DNA of 64,000 bases from Rhodococcus pseudokoreensis (GTDB taxonomy: Bacteria > Actinomycetota > Actinomycetes > Mycobacteriales > Mycobacteriaceae). A program made the position numbers and the translations under genes. The notes under the pieces are model-generated. The model worked only from the letters and a program-made list of their open reading frames with translations, did not search any database and was not told the origin of the DNA. The stretch is taken from contig NZ_CP070615.1 in the NCBI RefSeq assembly GCF_017068395.1, positions 186,001 through 250,000 of the forward strand, in the 5' to 3' direction. Shown here one piece after another: positions 37,792 through 47,432 of this stretch (positions within the stretch are counted from its first letter, which is position 1; every line of letters begins with the position of its first letter).

Positions 37792-38475
37792 TCAGGCCGG
37801 GACGGTGGTGAGCTCGCGCAGCAGCGCCCGCACCCGGGCGTCGAGATCGTCGCGGATCACCCGCACCGCCTCGATCGGTTGGCCTTCGGGGTCGTCGAGG
37901 GCCCAGTCCAGGTACCGCTTGCCGGGGTAGACCGCGCAGGCGTCGCCGCAGCCCATCGACACCACCACGTCCGCGGCGGCGACGACGTCGTCGGTCAGCG
38001 GCTTGGGGTACTCGGCGCCCAGGTCCAGGCCAATCTCGGTCATCGCCTCGGCCACGGTCGGGTTGATCGCGTGGATCGGCGCCGAGCCCGCGGAACGGAC
38101 GTGCACCCGCCCCTGCGCGTGGTGATCGAGCAGGGCGGCGGCCATCTGGGAGCGGCCGGCGTTGTGGACACAGACGAACAGCACCTCGGGCACATCCTTC
38201 GGTGCCGCACCGCGGGATTGGGCCAGGGCGGTGAGCCGGTCGGCGGCGAACCGGCCCGCCAAGGTGGTCAGGTGCGTGTGCACCCTCGCGGTGCGCCGCA
38301 GCGCGGTGTAGGACTCGAAGACGTACCGCTCCACCGTCTGCGGGGAGAACACCCCGGTGTACTTCCCGGCCAGTTCCTCCGCGGTGCGGGACAGGACCGC
38401 CTGCGGCATCAACAGTTCCGGCTGCGCCCGATGGACCTGGGAGCGCAGTTCCTCATCGAGCGGGTTCTCGGACAT
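37792..38475 (-). CDS. arsC: arsenate reductase with N-terminal helical domain
   Basis: A 227-aa protein. Residues about 1-90 form a helical region (three-helix bundle; ...EELAGKYTGVFSPQTVERYVFESY) common in actinobacterial ArsC fusions. The LMW-PTP domain follows with CVHNAGRSQMA (Cys about 101) and MGCGDACAVYPG. The ATG overlaps the acr3 stop by 1 nt (TGATG), so it is coupled to the exporter. Confidence 0.92.
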   Translation of the reverse strand: MSENPLDEELRSQVHRAQPELLMPQAVLSRTAEELAGKYTGVFSPQTVERYVFESYTALRRTARVHTHLTTLAGRFAADRLTALAQSRGAAPKDVPEVLFVCVHNAGRSQMAAALLDHHAQGRVHVRSAGSAPIHAINPTVAEAMTEIGLDLGAEYPKPLTDDVVAAADVVVSMGCGDACAVYPGKRYLDWALDDPEGQPIEAVRVIRDDLDARVRALLRELTTVPA

Positions 38476-39587
38476 CAGGACTCCTTCGTCACAGATGCGG
38501 ATGCGGGGGTGTCAGTGAAACCAGCGGAATGGGTGAACCGTGTGCGCAGCGCCAGGGACACGTAGACCAGCCCGACGAGGACGGGGACCTCGATCAGCGG
38601 GCCGACGACACCGGCCAACGCCTGCCCGGACGTGGCGCCGTAGGTAGCGATCGCGACGGCGATGGCGAGTTCGAAGTTGTTGCCCGCGGCGGTGAACGCC
38701 AACGTGGTGGTGCGCTCGTAACCCAGACCCATGACGGCGCCGAGGAGGTAGCCGCCGCCCCACATGATCGCGAAGTACGCCAGCAACGGGATCGCGATGC
38801 GGACAACGTCGAGCGGCCGGGAGGTGATCTGCTCACCCTGCAGCGCGAACAGGATCACGATGGTGAACAGCAGCCCATAGAGCGCCCAGGGCCCGATCCG
38901 GGGAATGAACTTCGTCTCGTACCAGGCGCGCCCCCTGGCCTTTTCGCCGAAGCGACGAGTCAGGTAGCCGGCGAGCAGCGGGATGCCGAGGAAGATCAGC
39001 ACCGACTTCGCGATCTGCCACGGCGAGGTGTCGATCGTGGTCTGCTCGAGACCGAGCCACCCGGGCAGAACCGAGAGGTAGAACCAGCCGAGGACGGCGA
39101 ACATGATCACCTGGAACACCGAGTTGATCGCGACCAGCACGGCCGCGGCCTCCCGGTCGCCGCAGGCGAGGTCGTTCCAGATGATCACCATGGCGATGCA
39201 CCGGGCGAGGCCGACGATGATCAGCCCGGTGCGGTACTCGGGCAGATCCGGCAGCAGCAGCCAGGCCAGGGCGAACATCAGCGCCGGACCGAGCACCCAG
39301 TTCAACACCAGTGAGCCGATGAGGAGTGTGCGATCACCGGTGACGGTGTCGAGCCGGTCGTAGCGGACCTTCGCCAGCACCGGGTACATCATGATCAGCA
39401 GGCCGAGGGCGATCGGCAGTGAGATGCCGTCGATCTCGACGGCGGACAGGGTGTCGCCGAGCCCGGAGATCATCCGGCCGAGGAGCAGGCCGGCGACCAT
39501 GGCGACGCCGATCCACACCGGCAGGAACCGGTCGAGGGTGGAGAGCTTGCCGACAACCGCTGGGTGTTCGGTGGTGGTCTCGCTCAT
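38475..39587 (-). CDS. acr3: arsenite efflux transporter Acr3
   Basis: A 370-aa, ten-span BASS-superfamily carrier exporting As(III). Recognisable ACR3 segments include LDRFLPVWIGVAMVAGLLLGR, GLARCIAMVIIWNDLACGD (with the conserved functional Cys) and AFTAAGNNFELAIAVAIA. ATG at 39587 overlaps the arsR stop by 4 nt; a longer open frame upstream belongs to arsR's shadow. It works with the three reductases and possibly with ArsA. Confidence 0.95.
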   Translation of the reverse strand: MSETTTEHPAVVGKLSTLDRFLPVWIGVAMVAGLLLGRMISGLGDTLSAVEIDGISLPIALGLLIMMYPVLAKVRYDRLDTVTGDRTLLIGSLVLNWVLGPALMFALAWLLLPDLPEYRTGLIIVGLARCIAMVIIWNDLACGDREAAAVLVAINSVFQVIMFAVLGWFYLSVLPGWLGLEQTTIDTSPWQIAKSVLIFLGIPLLAGYLTRRFGEKARGRAWYETKFIPRIGPWALYGLLFTIVILFALQGEQITSRPLDVVRIAIPLLAYFAIMWGGGYLLGAVMGLGYERTTTLAFTAAGNNFELAIAVAIATYGATSGQALAGVVGPLIEVPVLVGLVYVSLALRTRFTHSAGFTDTPASASVTKES

Positions 39588-39979
39588 GCCGGGACCTCCG
39601 TCTCGGCGCAGGCTGCGCTCGCGGTCAGCGTCGGGGTGCCTTCGACGAGGAGGACGGCGGACAGTTGTTGCAGCGCCGACGGGATGACCCAGTAGTAGAC
39701 CCAGGTGCCGCGGCGTTCGCAGTCGAGCAGCCCGGCCTGACGCAGCACCTTCAGGTGATGGGAGATCGTCGGCTGGGACAGGTCGATCGTGGCGGAGATG
39801 TCGCACACGCAGGCCTCGCCGCCGGCGTGGGAGGCGATCAGCGACAGCAGGCGCAGGCGGACCGGGTCACCGAGTGCCTTGAACATCCGGGCGAGATCCC
39901 CGGCCCAGTCCTCGGTCAGGGGTTCGCGTGCCAGGGGTGAGCAGCAGGCACCGCTCTCCGCCTCGTCTTGTTTCGACAT
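39584..39979 (-). CDS. arsR: ArsR arsenite-responsive repressor
   Basis: A 131-aa winged-helix repressor. The As(III) site EACVCD (C57, C59) lies in helix 3, with extra Cys at the N-terminus (GACCSP, C12-C13) and C-terminus. The HTH is SQPTISHHLKVLRQAGLL. It is the first gene of the leftward ars operon. Its start codon lies within a dyad and close to a -10, indicating autoregulation. Confidence 0.95.
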   Translation of the reverse strand: MSKQDEAESGACCSPLAREPLTEDWAGDLARMFKALGDPVRLRLLSLIASHAGGEACVCDISATIDLSQPTISHHLKVLRQAGLLDCERRGTWVYYWVIPSALQQLSAVLLVEGTPTLTASAACAETEVPA

Positions 39980-40018
39980 ATGTCGATATTGACAGACTTC
40001 AAATCAGGGTGCAAACGA
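39973..40018 (-). promoter_or_regulatory. ars operon promoter and operator
   Basis: The 14-bp palindrome TCGACATATGTCGA (39973-39986) includes the arsR ATG. On the minus strand, TTTGCA is followed after 18 nt by CAATAT, which lies 6 nt before the ATG: a leaderless promoter covered by the repressor. Confidence 0.55.
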
Positions 40019-40062
40019 ACATCCGGTGAACGGCGAGGCCGACGTCAGGCCTGTGTGCGGAC

Positions 40063-40094
40063 TTGACTCGGTAGTGGGGTACGGGGTTGAGAAT
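40063..40094 (+). promoter_or_regulatory. MerR-type promoter of merR-merB
   Basis: TTGACT (40063-40068) and GAGAAT (40089-40094) are separated by 20 nt, the overlong spacer typical of MerR-activated promoters. The spacer holds a partial dyad GGTA...TACG. The -10 is 6 nt before the merR ATG, so the activator gene is probably leaderless and self-regulated. Confidence 0.6.
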
Positions 40095-40100
40095 GGCGGC

Positions 40101-40505
40101 ATGCGTAGCAGTGAGGTCGCCGCTGTCACCGGGGTGAATGTGCAGACGCTGCGGTACTACGAGCGCCGCGGCCTGTTGGCGCCGCCGCCGCGGTCGCCGG
40201 CCGGGTATCGGGCGTATCCGGCCGACGCCGTGGCGGTGGTCCGATTCGTCAAACGGGCTCAGGGGCACGGGTTCAGCCTCGACGAGATCGAGGACCTGTT
40301 GCATCTGGCCGAGGGCGGACCGGAGGACTGCGACACGGCGCGAGAACTCGCCGAGGCCAAGCTGGTGCAGCTGGCCGAGAAGATCGCCGACCTGCAGCGC
40401 ATGCAGCGGTCCCTCACCGATCTCGTCGCCACCTGCGAGCGGCCACGCACCGACCGGTGCTGCCCCCTGCTGCACACCCTGCACACCGAAGGAGAGGACC
40501 GATGA
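40101..40505 (+). CDS. merR: MerR mercury-responsive regulator
   Basis: A 134-aa MerR. The HTH is SEVAAVTGVNVQTLRYYERRGLL. C77, C112 and C121 match the spacing of the three Hg(II)-binding Cys of classical MerR (82, 117, 126); an additional C120 is present. Start ATG at 40101 gives MRSSEVAAV; a longer frame from 40026 would add promoter-encoded residues. Its stop overlaps the merB start (ATGA). Confidence 0.92.
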   Translation: MRSSEVAAVTGVNVQTLRYYERRGLLAPPPRSPAGYRAYPADAVAVVRFVKRAQGHGFSLDEIEDLLHLAEGGPEDCDTARELAEAKLVQLAEKIADLQRMQRSLTDLVATCERPRTDRCCPLLHTLHTEGEDR

Positions 40506-41506
40506 GGCTGGAAATCCTGCAGGTTCCGGGTTGCCCCCACGTGGCGTTGCTCGAGCATCGGCTCGAGAATGTTCTGGCCGATCGGCGGCTCGAGGTAAGA
40601 ATCTCGCATCGGGTGATCGATGACCCGGCGGACGCCGCCGACGCCGGCATGACCGGCTCACCCACCCTGCTCGTCGACGGCGCGGACCCCTTCGCAGTAC
40701 CCGGGCTGGTGCCGAGTGTGTCCTGTCGGCTCTATCCCGCCGAGGGTGGCGGGGTCGGGGGCGCCCCGTCGGTCGCGGCGTTGCGGCAGGCGCTGCACAC
40801 GGCGGCGGCCGACACGGTGGACGAGCCCGCCGATGGCCGAGGCAACTGCTGCTCGGCGGGTACTGCGGCGGAATCGCCGCTGGCCGGGTTGGGCGAGTGG
40901 CGCGATGCGGCGCGGCCGCAGACTCCGGCCGAGCGGGCGGTCCATCACGCCATTCTGCGGGCGTTCGCCAATCGCGGCGAAGCGGCCGAGGAAGCTGAAC
41001 TGGACTCGGTGGCAGCTGAATTCGGTGAGCCAGGTCGGCGGGTCCTGGACCGGTTGCACGCTGCGGACGTGATCCGGCTCGATCCGGCCGGGCGGATCGC
41101 CTCGGCGTATCCGTTCTCCCCCTCGCCGACGCCGCACCGGGTGCGCATCGGGGGCGGGGCGGTCGTGTACGCGATGTGCGCGGTGGATGCGCTGGGGATG
41201 TCCGCGATGCTCGGCGTAGGGGTGGTGATCGAATCGGCCGATCCGGTGACCGGTGGGCGCATCACCGTGACCGTGCACGGCGAGAGCGCCGTGGCGACCC
41301 CGGCCACCGTGGTGGTGTTCGTCGGCGCCGAGGCCGGCCACGGCCCCTCCGCGGAGACCTGCTGCACCAGCTTGAACTTCTTCACCGACCACGCCACCGC
41401 CCGGTCGTGGGCCGACGAGCATCCGCAGGTCGGCGGCATCGTCGTCGACCTGGCAGACGCCACCCGGCTCGGGGCGACGATCTTCGGCGGGACGCTCACC
41501 ACCTGA
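40502..41506 (+). CDS. merB: alkylmercury lyase MerB fused to an N-terminal thioredoxin-like domain
   Basis: A 334-aa protein. Residues 1-105 look thioredoxin-like (MRLEILQVPGCPHV with C11; MTGSPTLLVDG cis-Pro loop). Residues about 125-334 are MerB: C226 and D229 in YAMCAVDALG and C287/C288 in ETCCTSLNFF correspond to the C96-D99-C159 organomercury-cleaving site. It breaks C-Hg bonds, releasing Hg(II). No merA lies next to it in this window. The fused domain could supply thiol for product release (inference). Confidence 0.92.
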   Translation: MRLEILQVPGCPHVALLEHRLENVLADRRLEVRISHRVIDDPADAADAGMTGSPTLLVDGADPFAVPGLVPSVSCRLYPAEGGGVGGAPSVAALRQALHTAAADTVDEPADGRGNCCSAGTAAESPLAGLGEWRDAARPQTPAERAVHHAILRAFANRGEAAEEAELDSVAAEFGEPGRRVLDRLHAADVIRLDPAGRIASAYPFSPSPTPHRVRIGGGAVVYAMCAVDALGMSAMLGVGVVIESADPVTGGRITVTVHGESAVATPATVVVFVGAEAGHGPSAETCCTSLNFFTDHATARSWADEHPQVGGIVVDLADATRLGATIFGGTLTT

Positions 41507-41528
41507 CCCCCGGGGTGAAGGAGGCGTC

Positions 41529-42059
41529 TCAGCCGAGGGTGAGCTGGTGGCGGTGGAAGTCGAAGTGTTTGCCCGGGTACCGGTACACCTGTTCGAGGGT
41601 CATGGTCTCGGTGAAGAACGGATCCCAGCGCACCGGGAATGCCATGCTGCGCCGCAGGTTCGCATCCGTTTCGCGGGCCAGGGAGCGTTGCAGCGCGGCG
41701 ATGACGCGGTCACACTGGCGGCCCATCCGGCGGCGGTTGAACACGGTCGCCGCCGCGCACGAGCCGAGGTAGTTGACCTGATGGAACAGCGGTGTCCCGG
41801 CGTCCAGAACGCGCGCGAACCCGCGGCCGACCCGGTCGGGCAGCCGGGAGAACACCCGGACCAGCACCAGCAGCCGGCGCACCACCATGTAGCCGAACAC
41901 CATGTGGAACAGCAGCTGTTCGTTGGTCCAGCGGGTGCCGTTCGAACGGCGATCGAAATCCCCCGGTGAGGCGCTGCCCAGGAGTTCGTGCAGCGACCGC
42001 CGGGCGCGTTCGAGATCGGCGGCGATCTCTGGACGATCGACCGGCCCCTGATCGGCCAT
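41529..42059 (-). CDS. DinB-like four-helix protein
   Basis: A 176-aa DinB/YfiT-like protein of unknown substrate: ADLERARRSLHELLGSASP, TRWTNEQLLFHMVFGYMVVRRLL, ending YRYPGKHFDFHRHQL. Conserved His residues (FHMVF, FHRH) could bind metal; in actinobacteria some relatives are mycothiol-dependent transferases. It is divergent from the persulfide operon, so the CstR sites may affect it. A near-identical but frameshifted copy lies at 52680-53218 in the same orientation. Confidence 0.8.
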   Translation of the reverse strand: MADQGPVDRPEIAADLERARRSLHELLGSASPGDFDRRSNGTRWTNEQLLFHMVFGYMVVRRLLVLVRVFSRLPDRVGRGFARVLDAGTPLFHQVNYLGSCAAATVFNRRRMGRQCDRVIAALQRSLARETDANLRRSMAFPVRWDPFFTETMTLEQVYRYPGKHFDFHRHQLTLG

Positions 42060-42130
42060 GGCGACCTCCTTGCCCGCGGTTGCCTATCCAGTCTGCCGCG
42101 GAAGTCGCCGCGGCACCCACGCCTGTTAGA

Positions 42131-42165
42131 TACCCCACGGGGTACTTGCATACCCCAGGGGGTAT
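42131..42165. promoter_or_regulatory. double CsoR/CstR operator
   Basis: Two GC-centred palindromes: TACCCCACGGGGTA (42131-42144) and ATACCCCAGGGGGTAT (42150-42165). Both match the TACCCC-GGGGTA type bound by CsoR-family tetramers. They lie between dinB and the dioxygenase gene, 52 bp upstream of the latter. Confidence 0.8.
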
Positions 42166-42216
42166 CAGGCAACCTGGTCGTATCGCAGGTGAAATTCCCT
42201 GGCAGGAGGAGACCGG

Positions 42217-43596
42217 ATGATTCTCGAGCAGTACTACATCGAATGCCTTTCGCACGCGTCGTACCTGATCGGCGACGAAGCGACGGGTCGGGCGGTCGTG
42301 GTCGATCCACGCCGGGACGTCACCGAGTACCTCGACGACGCGCGCCGGTACGGGTTGACCATCGAGGGCGTGATCAACACCCACTTCCACGCGGACTTCG
42401 TCTCCGGCCACCTGGAGTTGCTGGAGGCGACCGGCGGCTGGATCGGCTTCGGGGAGGCGGCGCAGACCGAGTATCCGATCCGCCGGTTGGCGCACGGCGG
42501 GCATCTTTCGCTGGGCGAGGTCGAGCTCGAGGTCCTGGCCACCCCGGGGCATACCTGGGAGTCGATCAGCCTGCTGGTGCGCGAGACCCCGGGCGCGGTC
42601 CCGACCGCGGTGCTGACCGGGGATTCGCTGTTCATCGGCGATGTCGGCCGCCCGGACCTGGCCAATCTCGGGGGCGGCAGCACCACCGACCTGGCCCGGG
42701 CGATGTACCGCACCATTCATCGGGTGCTGTTACCGCTGCCGGATGCGGTGACGGTGCTGCCCGCGCACGGCGCCGGGTCGTCCTGCGGGAAGAATCTGTC
42801 GGCGGAGCTGACCTCGACCATCGGGGAGCAGCGCCGCACCAATCCGTCGGTGCAGTCGATGAGCGAAGCGGATTTCGTCGCCCTGATCACCGACGGCCAA
42901 CCGGCGGCGCCGGCGTACTTCGCGGTCGATGCCGCCCTGAACAAGGTCGCCCGCCCGGTCCTCGATCAGCACCGCCGGGTTCCCGCGGTGACCGCGGCCA
43001 AGCTGCGTGCCGCGCTCACGGCCGGGGTCCGGGTGCTTGATGCCCGCAGCGTCGCCGATTTCACCGCCGCGCACCTGCGCGGATCGGTGAACGTCGGGTT
43101 CGACGGCCGGTTCGCCGAAACCGGTGGGATGGTCGCCGACATCGGTGAGGACATCGTGCTGATCACCTACCCCGGGCAGGAGCAGGATGCGGCCATGCGG
43201 CTGGCCCGCATCGGCTCCGACGCGGTGATCGGCTACTTCAACACCGCCGCCGACGGGACGTTCCCGGGTGGGCTGGCCGATCTCGTCCGGACAGCGCCGC
43301 GGACCACCGTCACCGAACTCGACAGCCTGCTGGCCGACGGCGCGATCACGTTGATCGACATCCGCAATCCCGGCGAACGCGACTTCGGTGTGATTCCGGG
43401 ATCGGTGCCGATCCCGTTGCCGCAGCTGCGCTCCCGCGTCGGCGACCTGCCGGGCGACAAGCCGATTGTGGTGCACTGCGCCGGCGGCTGGCGGTCGAGC
43501 GTCGCCGCGTCCCTGCTGCGCGCCCAGGGGATCGAGCAGGTCAGCGACCTCGTCGGCGGCTACAACGCCTGGGCCGACCAGTCGATGCCGGCCTGA
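42217..43596 (+). CDS. persulfide dioxygenase-rhodanese fusion (MBL fold)
   Basis: A 459-aa protein oxidising persulfides/polysulfide to sulfite and moving sulfane sulfur. Residues 1-235 are an ETHE1-like metallo-beta-lactamase domain with THFHADFVSGH (H56, H58, D60) and PGHTWES. Two rhodanese domains follow. The first (about 255-360) has no catalytic Cys. The second has HCAGGWRSS with C421. This matches CstB/Blh-type enzymes. GCAGGAGGAG precedes the ATG. A 77-bp piece survives as debris at 12494-12576. Confidence 0.92.
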   Translation: MILEQYYIECLSHASYLIGDEATGRAVVVDPRRDVTEYLDDARRYGLTIEGVINTHFHADFVSGHLELLEATGGWIGFGEAAQTEYPIRRLAHGGHLSLGEVELEVLATPGHTWESISLLVRETPGAVPTAVLTGDSLFIGDVGRPDLANLGGGSTTDLARAMYRTIHRVLLPLPDAVTVLPAHGAGSSCGKNLSAELTSTIGEQRRTNPSVQSMSEADFVALITDGQPAAPAYFAVDAALNKVARPVLDQHRRVPAVTAAKLRAALTAGVRVLDARSVADFTAAHLRGSVNVGFDGRFAETGGMVADIGEDIVLITYPGQEQDAAMRLARIGSDAVIGYFNTAADGTFPGGLADLVRTAPRTTVTELDSLLADGAITLIDIRNPGERDFGVIPGSVPIPLPQLRSRVGDLPGDKPIVVHCAGGWRSSVAASLLRAQGIEQVSDLVGGYNAWADQSMPA

Positions 43597-43743
43597 CCGT
43601 CTCCGCTCTCCCGCACACCCGATGTGCCCGGCGCCCGAACCCGGCGGCGGCTGCCGCGGTGTCGGAAGCGGCTGCGCCGCACAGAATTTCCCCGGTCACC
43701 GCCGGGGTTACACCAACACCTTTGATTACCAGGAGGACTGATC

Positions 43744-43914
43744 ATGTGTTATCCCGTCGCGTGCCGCCGGTGCGGAAAAACGACCTGGGGCGGCTGCGGC
43801 CGGCATGTCGACGACGTCATGAAGTCGGTGCCGGCATCCGAGTCCTGCTCGTGTGCGCCGGTGTCCGAGCCCGCGCCGCGGTCCGGGTTCTTCGGCTCCC
43901 TCTTCCGCCGCTGA
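43744..43914 (+). CDS. small cysteine-rich protein
   Basis: A 56-aa protein with a strong ribosome site (AGGAGG, 7 nt before ATG). It begins MCYPVACRRCGKTTWGGCG, with CxxxxxCxxC and a further Cys, then a helix and SCSCAP, ending SGFFGSLFRR. The Cys spacing suggests a zinc ribbon or sulfur-handling scaffold. Its position between the persulfide dioxygenase and the TSUP exporter ties it to persulfide chemistry. No function is known to me. Confidence 0.75.
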   Translation: MCYPVACRRCGKTTWGGCGRHVDDVMKSVPASESCSCAPVSEPAPRSGFFGSLFRR

Positions 43915-45132
<1,218 letters not shown>

Positions 45133-45212
45133 CCGGGCGCCGCGCACGGCGGGACCGATCACGATCGGGACCACTGCGATCGCTCGGCGTTCGGGGCGCG
45201 ATAAGCGGCGTG

Positions 45213-45535
45213 TCAGCCCGCGGGTACGGGAGCCGGAGCAGGTTCGACCGGAGCCGGGGCAGGCGGAAGTTGCGCGGGATCAGCGACCGAAGGCATCGGG
45301 GCCACTGGTGCGTCGGCGTCGTTGTAGGTCTTGATGACCGTGGTGACGTCGACCGGGTCGCCCCACACACAGTGTCGGCGCGTCCGATGCCGGTGAGCTC
45401 GTTGAAGATCAGGGAGCCGTTCTCGAAGTCGGCGCGCCGGCCACCCGGATCGGTACTCGTCGGAGGTCGGCAGGCCGATTTCGCCGGTGTCGGCGCCGAG
45501 GTTCTGCCAGGTCTTGAAGATTTCGCCGAGGGGGT
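45213..45535 (-). pseudogene. C-terminal fragment of an LGFP amidase gene
   Basis: The segment aligns along its length with 13163-13480, the end of the intact amidase gene: a Pro/Ala-rich tail (AQLPPAPAPVEPAPAPVPAG), the TYND-like region, ENGSLIFNEL, and FKTWQNLGAD. Small deletions break the frame. It lies beside csoR as the intact gene lies beside the TSUP relic, marking a segmental duplication. Confidence 0.8.
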
Positions 45536-45560
45536 TGCGCGGCGGTGGTGGCGTGGCCCG

Positions 45561-46963
45561 TCAGGGGCGGGCGGGACCGATCGCCGTCGGCGCGTCGCGG
45601 CGGGGCAGGGCGGCCGCGGTCAGGGCCGCACCGGTGGCGGTGACGGCCGCGCTCACCAGCAGCACCGTGGTCAGGCCGTCCATGAATGCGTCGACCGGGG
45701 TGGCGGCGTGGTGCCCGGCGAGCAGGCTGCCGAGCACGGCGACGCCGAAGGCGCCGCCGACGTAGCGGAAGGTCATGGTGATCGCGATGCCGGTGCCGGA
45801 CCGTTCGGGGGGCAGGACACCGAGGACGGCGTCGACGGCCGGGGCCAGTGCGCTCCGACGCCCGCCCCGGTGACGGCGAGCCAGGTGGCGGTCAGGGGGT
45901 AGCCTGTGGCCGCGTCGGTGGTGGCGCCGAGGGTCAGGCCGGCGGTGGTCAGGAGCAGTCCGCCGGCGACCGGGACGCGGACACCGCACAGCGCGGCGAG
46001 GCGCTCGCCGAGCGGTGCGCCCACCACGATGCCGCCGATGACCGGTAGCAACCGCAGTCCGGTGCCGAAGGCGTCGTAGCCGCCGACCAGGTGCAGGTAC
46101 TGAGGAATCACGAACAGCAGGCCGAGCAGCGCGAAACTGGCCAGCGCGGCGGCGACGCTGCCCCAGACGAACAGTGGCTCACCGAACAGGGGCAGGTCGA
46201 TGAGCGGGTGCCGGGTGTGTCGTTGCCACCAGACGAACACCGCCACCAGCGCGGCGCCCCCGGCCAGGGCGGCGACGGTGACCGGATCGGTCCAGCCCCG
46301 GGTGGGTGCCTCGATCACCCCGTAGACGGCGGCCACCAGCCCGGTGGTGGCCAGCACGGCACCGAGGACGTCGACCGGGCGCGGGTCCGGGTCCCGGAAC
46401 TCGGGGATCAGCAACGCGGTGGCCACCAGCGCGGCCGCCGCGACCGGCACGTTGATCAGGAAGATCGACCCCCACCAGTAGTGGTCGAGCAGCCAGCCGC
46501 CGATCAGCGGGCCGAGCGGGATTCCGGCACCCATCGCGGCGATCACCACCGACAGCGCCTTCGCCCGCTCGCGGGCGTCGGGGAACAGCACCGGCAGCGT
46601 GGCCAGGGCGATCGGGGTGAGCACCGCGGCCCCCAGGCCCATCACCGCGCGGGCCGCGATCACCGGCCCCGCGGTGTGCGCCGCCGCCGCCACCAGCGAG
46701 CCGGCCGCGAACAGGGCCAGCCCGGCCAGCATCGACCGCCGGTGACCGTAGCGGTCGCCGAGCGCCCCGCACGGCAGCATCAGGCCGGCGAACACCAGCA
46801 CGTAGGCGTTGACCATCCACTGCAGCTCCGCGGTGCCGGCACCGAGATCCGCGGCGATGGTGGGTAGCGCCACGTTGAGGATGGTGATGTCGAAGCCGAG
46901 GGTCAGGACCGCCAGCGTCAGCGGCAGCAACGCCCACCACCGGCGGCGTTCGGGTGCGCTCAT
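45561..46963 (-). pseudogene. MFS (EmrB/QacA-type) exporter gene with a frameshift
   Basis: A 14-span drug/proton antiporter family member: GFDITILNVALPTIAADLG, WMVNAYVLVFAGLMLPCGALGDRYGHRR and MGLGAAVLTP (motif C region) are intact from ATG 46963, preceded by GGAGGAG. Near 45855 the frame breaks: GAGVGAHWPRPS, while the next frame continues LAPAVDAVLGVLPPERSGTGIA to the end at 45561. One or two bases of change would restore it, so it is either a recent pseudogene or a sequencing error. Confidence 0.8.
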
Positions 46964-47048
46964 GAGCCGCTCCTCCACCGATAAACCCGACGATGGCGAT
47001 ATCATCGCCGACAAGCGATGTAACTATCGAATACGTTATCATCGCCGT
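46964..47048. promoter_or_regulatory. divergent promoter region with operator dyads
   Basis: The palindrome GGCGAT-ATC-ATCGCC spans 46995-47009. A second weaker dyad ATACG...CGTAT spans 47031-47050 and overlaps the arsR start. TATCAT (47037-47042) is a -10 located 6 nt before ATG 47049, so arsR is probably leaderless. The regulator likely also controls the MFS gene. Confidence 0.6.
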
Positions 47049-47432
47049 ATGACGATTGATAGTGATGGGTGCCTGGTCTCCGGCACCGGCTCGACATTGG
47101 ATGCGGCGGTGGCGTTGTTCCACAGCCTCTCCGACGGCACCCGGCTGGCGATCGTGCGCCGCCTCGCCGACGGGGAGGCCCGGGTGGCGGACCTGGTCGG
47201 GGAACTCGGGATGGCGCAGTCGACGGTGTCGGCGCACATGGCGTGCCTGCGGGACTGTGGTCTGGTGCAGGGCCGCCCTCAGGGCCGGCAGGTGTTCTAC
47301 TCGCTGACCCGCCCGGAGCTGCTGGACCTGCTGGCGTCGGCGGAAACCCTGCTCGCCGCCACCGGGAACGCGGTGGCGCTGTGCCCGAACTACGGCACCG
47401 ACGCCGGTACCGGCCCGGGGGTGACCGCATGA
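47049..47432 (+). CDS. CmtR-like ArsR-family regulator
   Basis: A 127-aa ArsR protein. VSAHMACLRDCGLVQ carries C66 and C70, the CxxxC pair of CmtR-type Cd/Pb sensors; further Cys at C8 and ALCPNYG near the C-terminus may complete the site. The stop overlaps the ATPase start (ATGA). Together they form a cmtR-ctpG-like pair controlling cadmium/lead efflux. Confidence 0.88.
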   Translation: MTIDSDGCLVSGTGSTLDAAVALFHSLSDGTRLAIVRRLADGEARVADLVGELGMAQSTVSAHMACLRDCGLVQGRPQGRQVFYSLTRPELLDLLASAETLLAATGNAVALCPNYGTDAGTGPGVTA

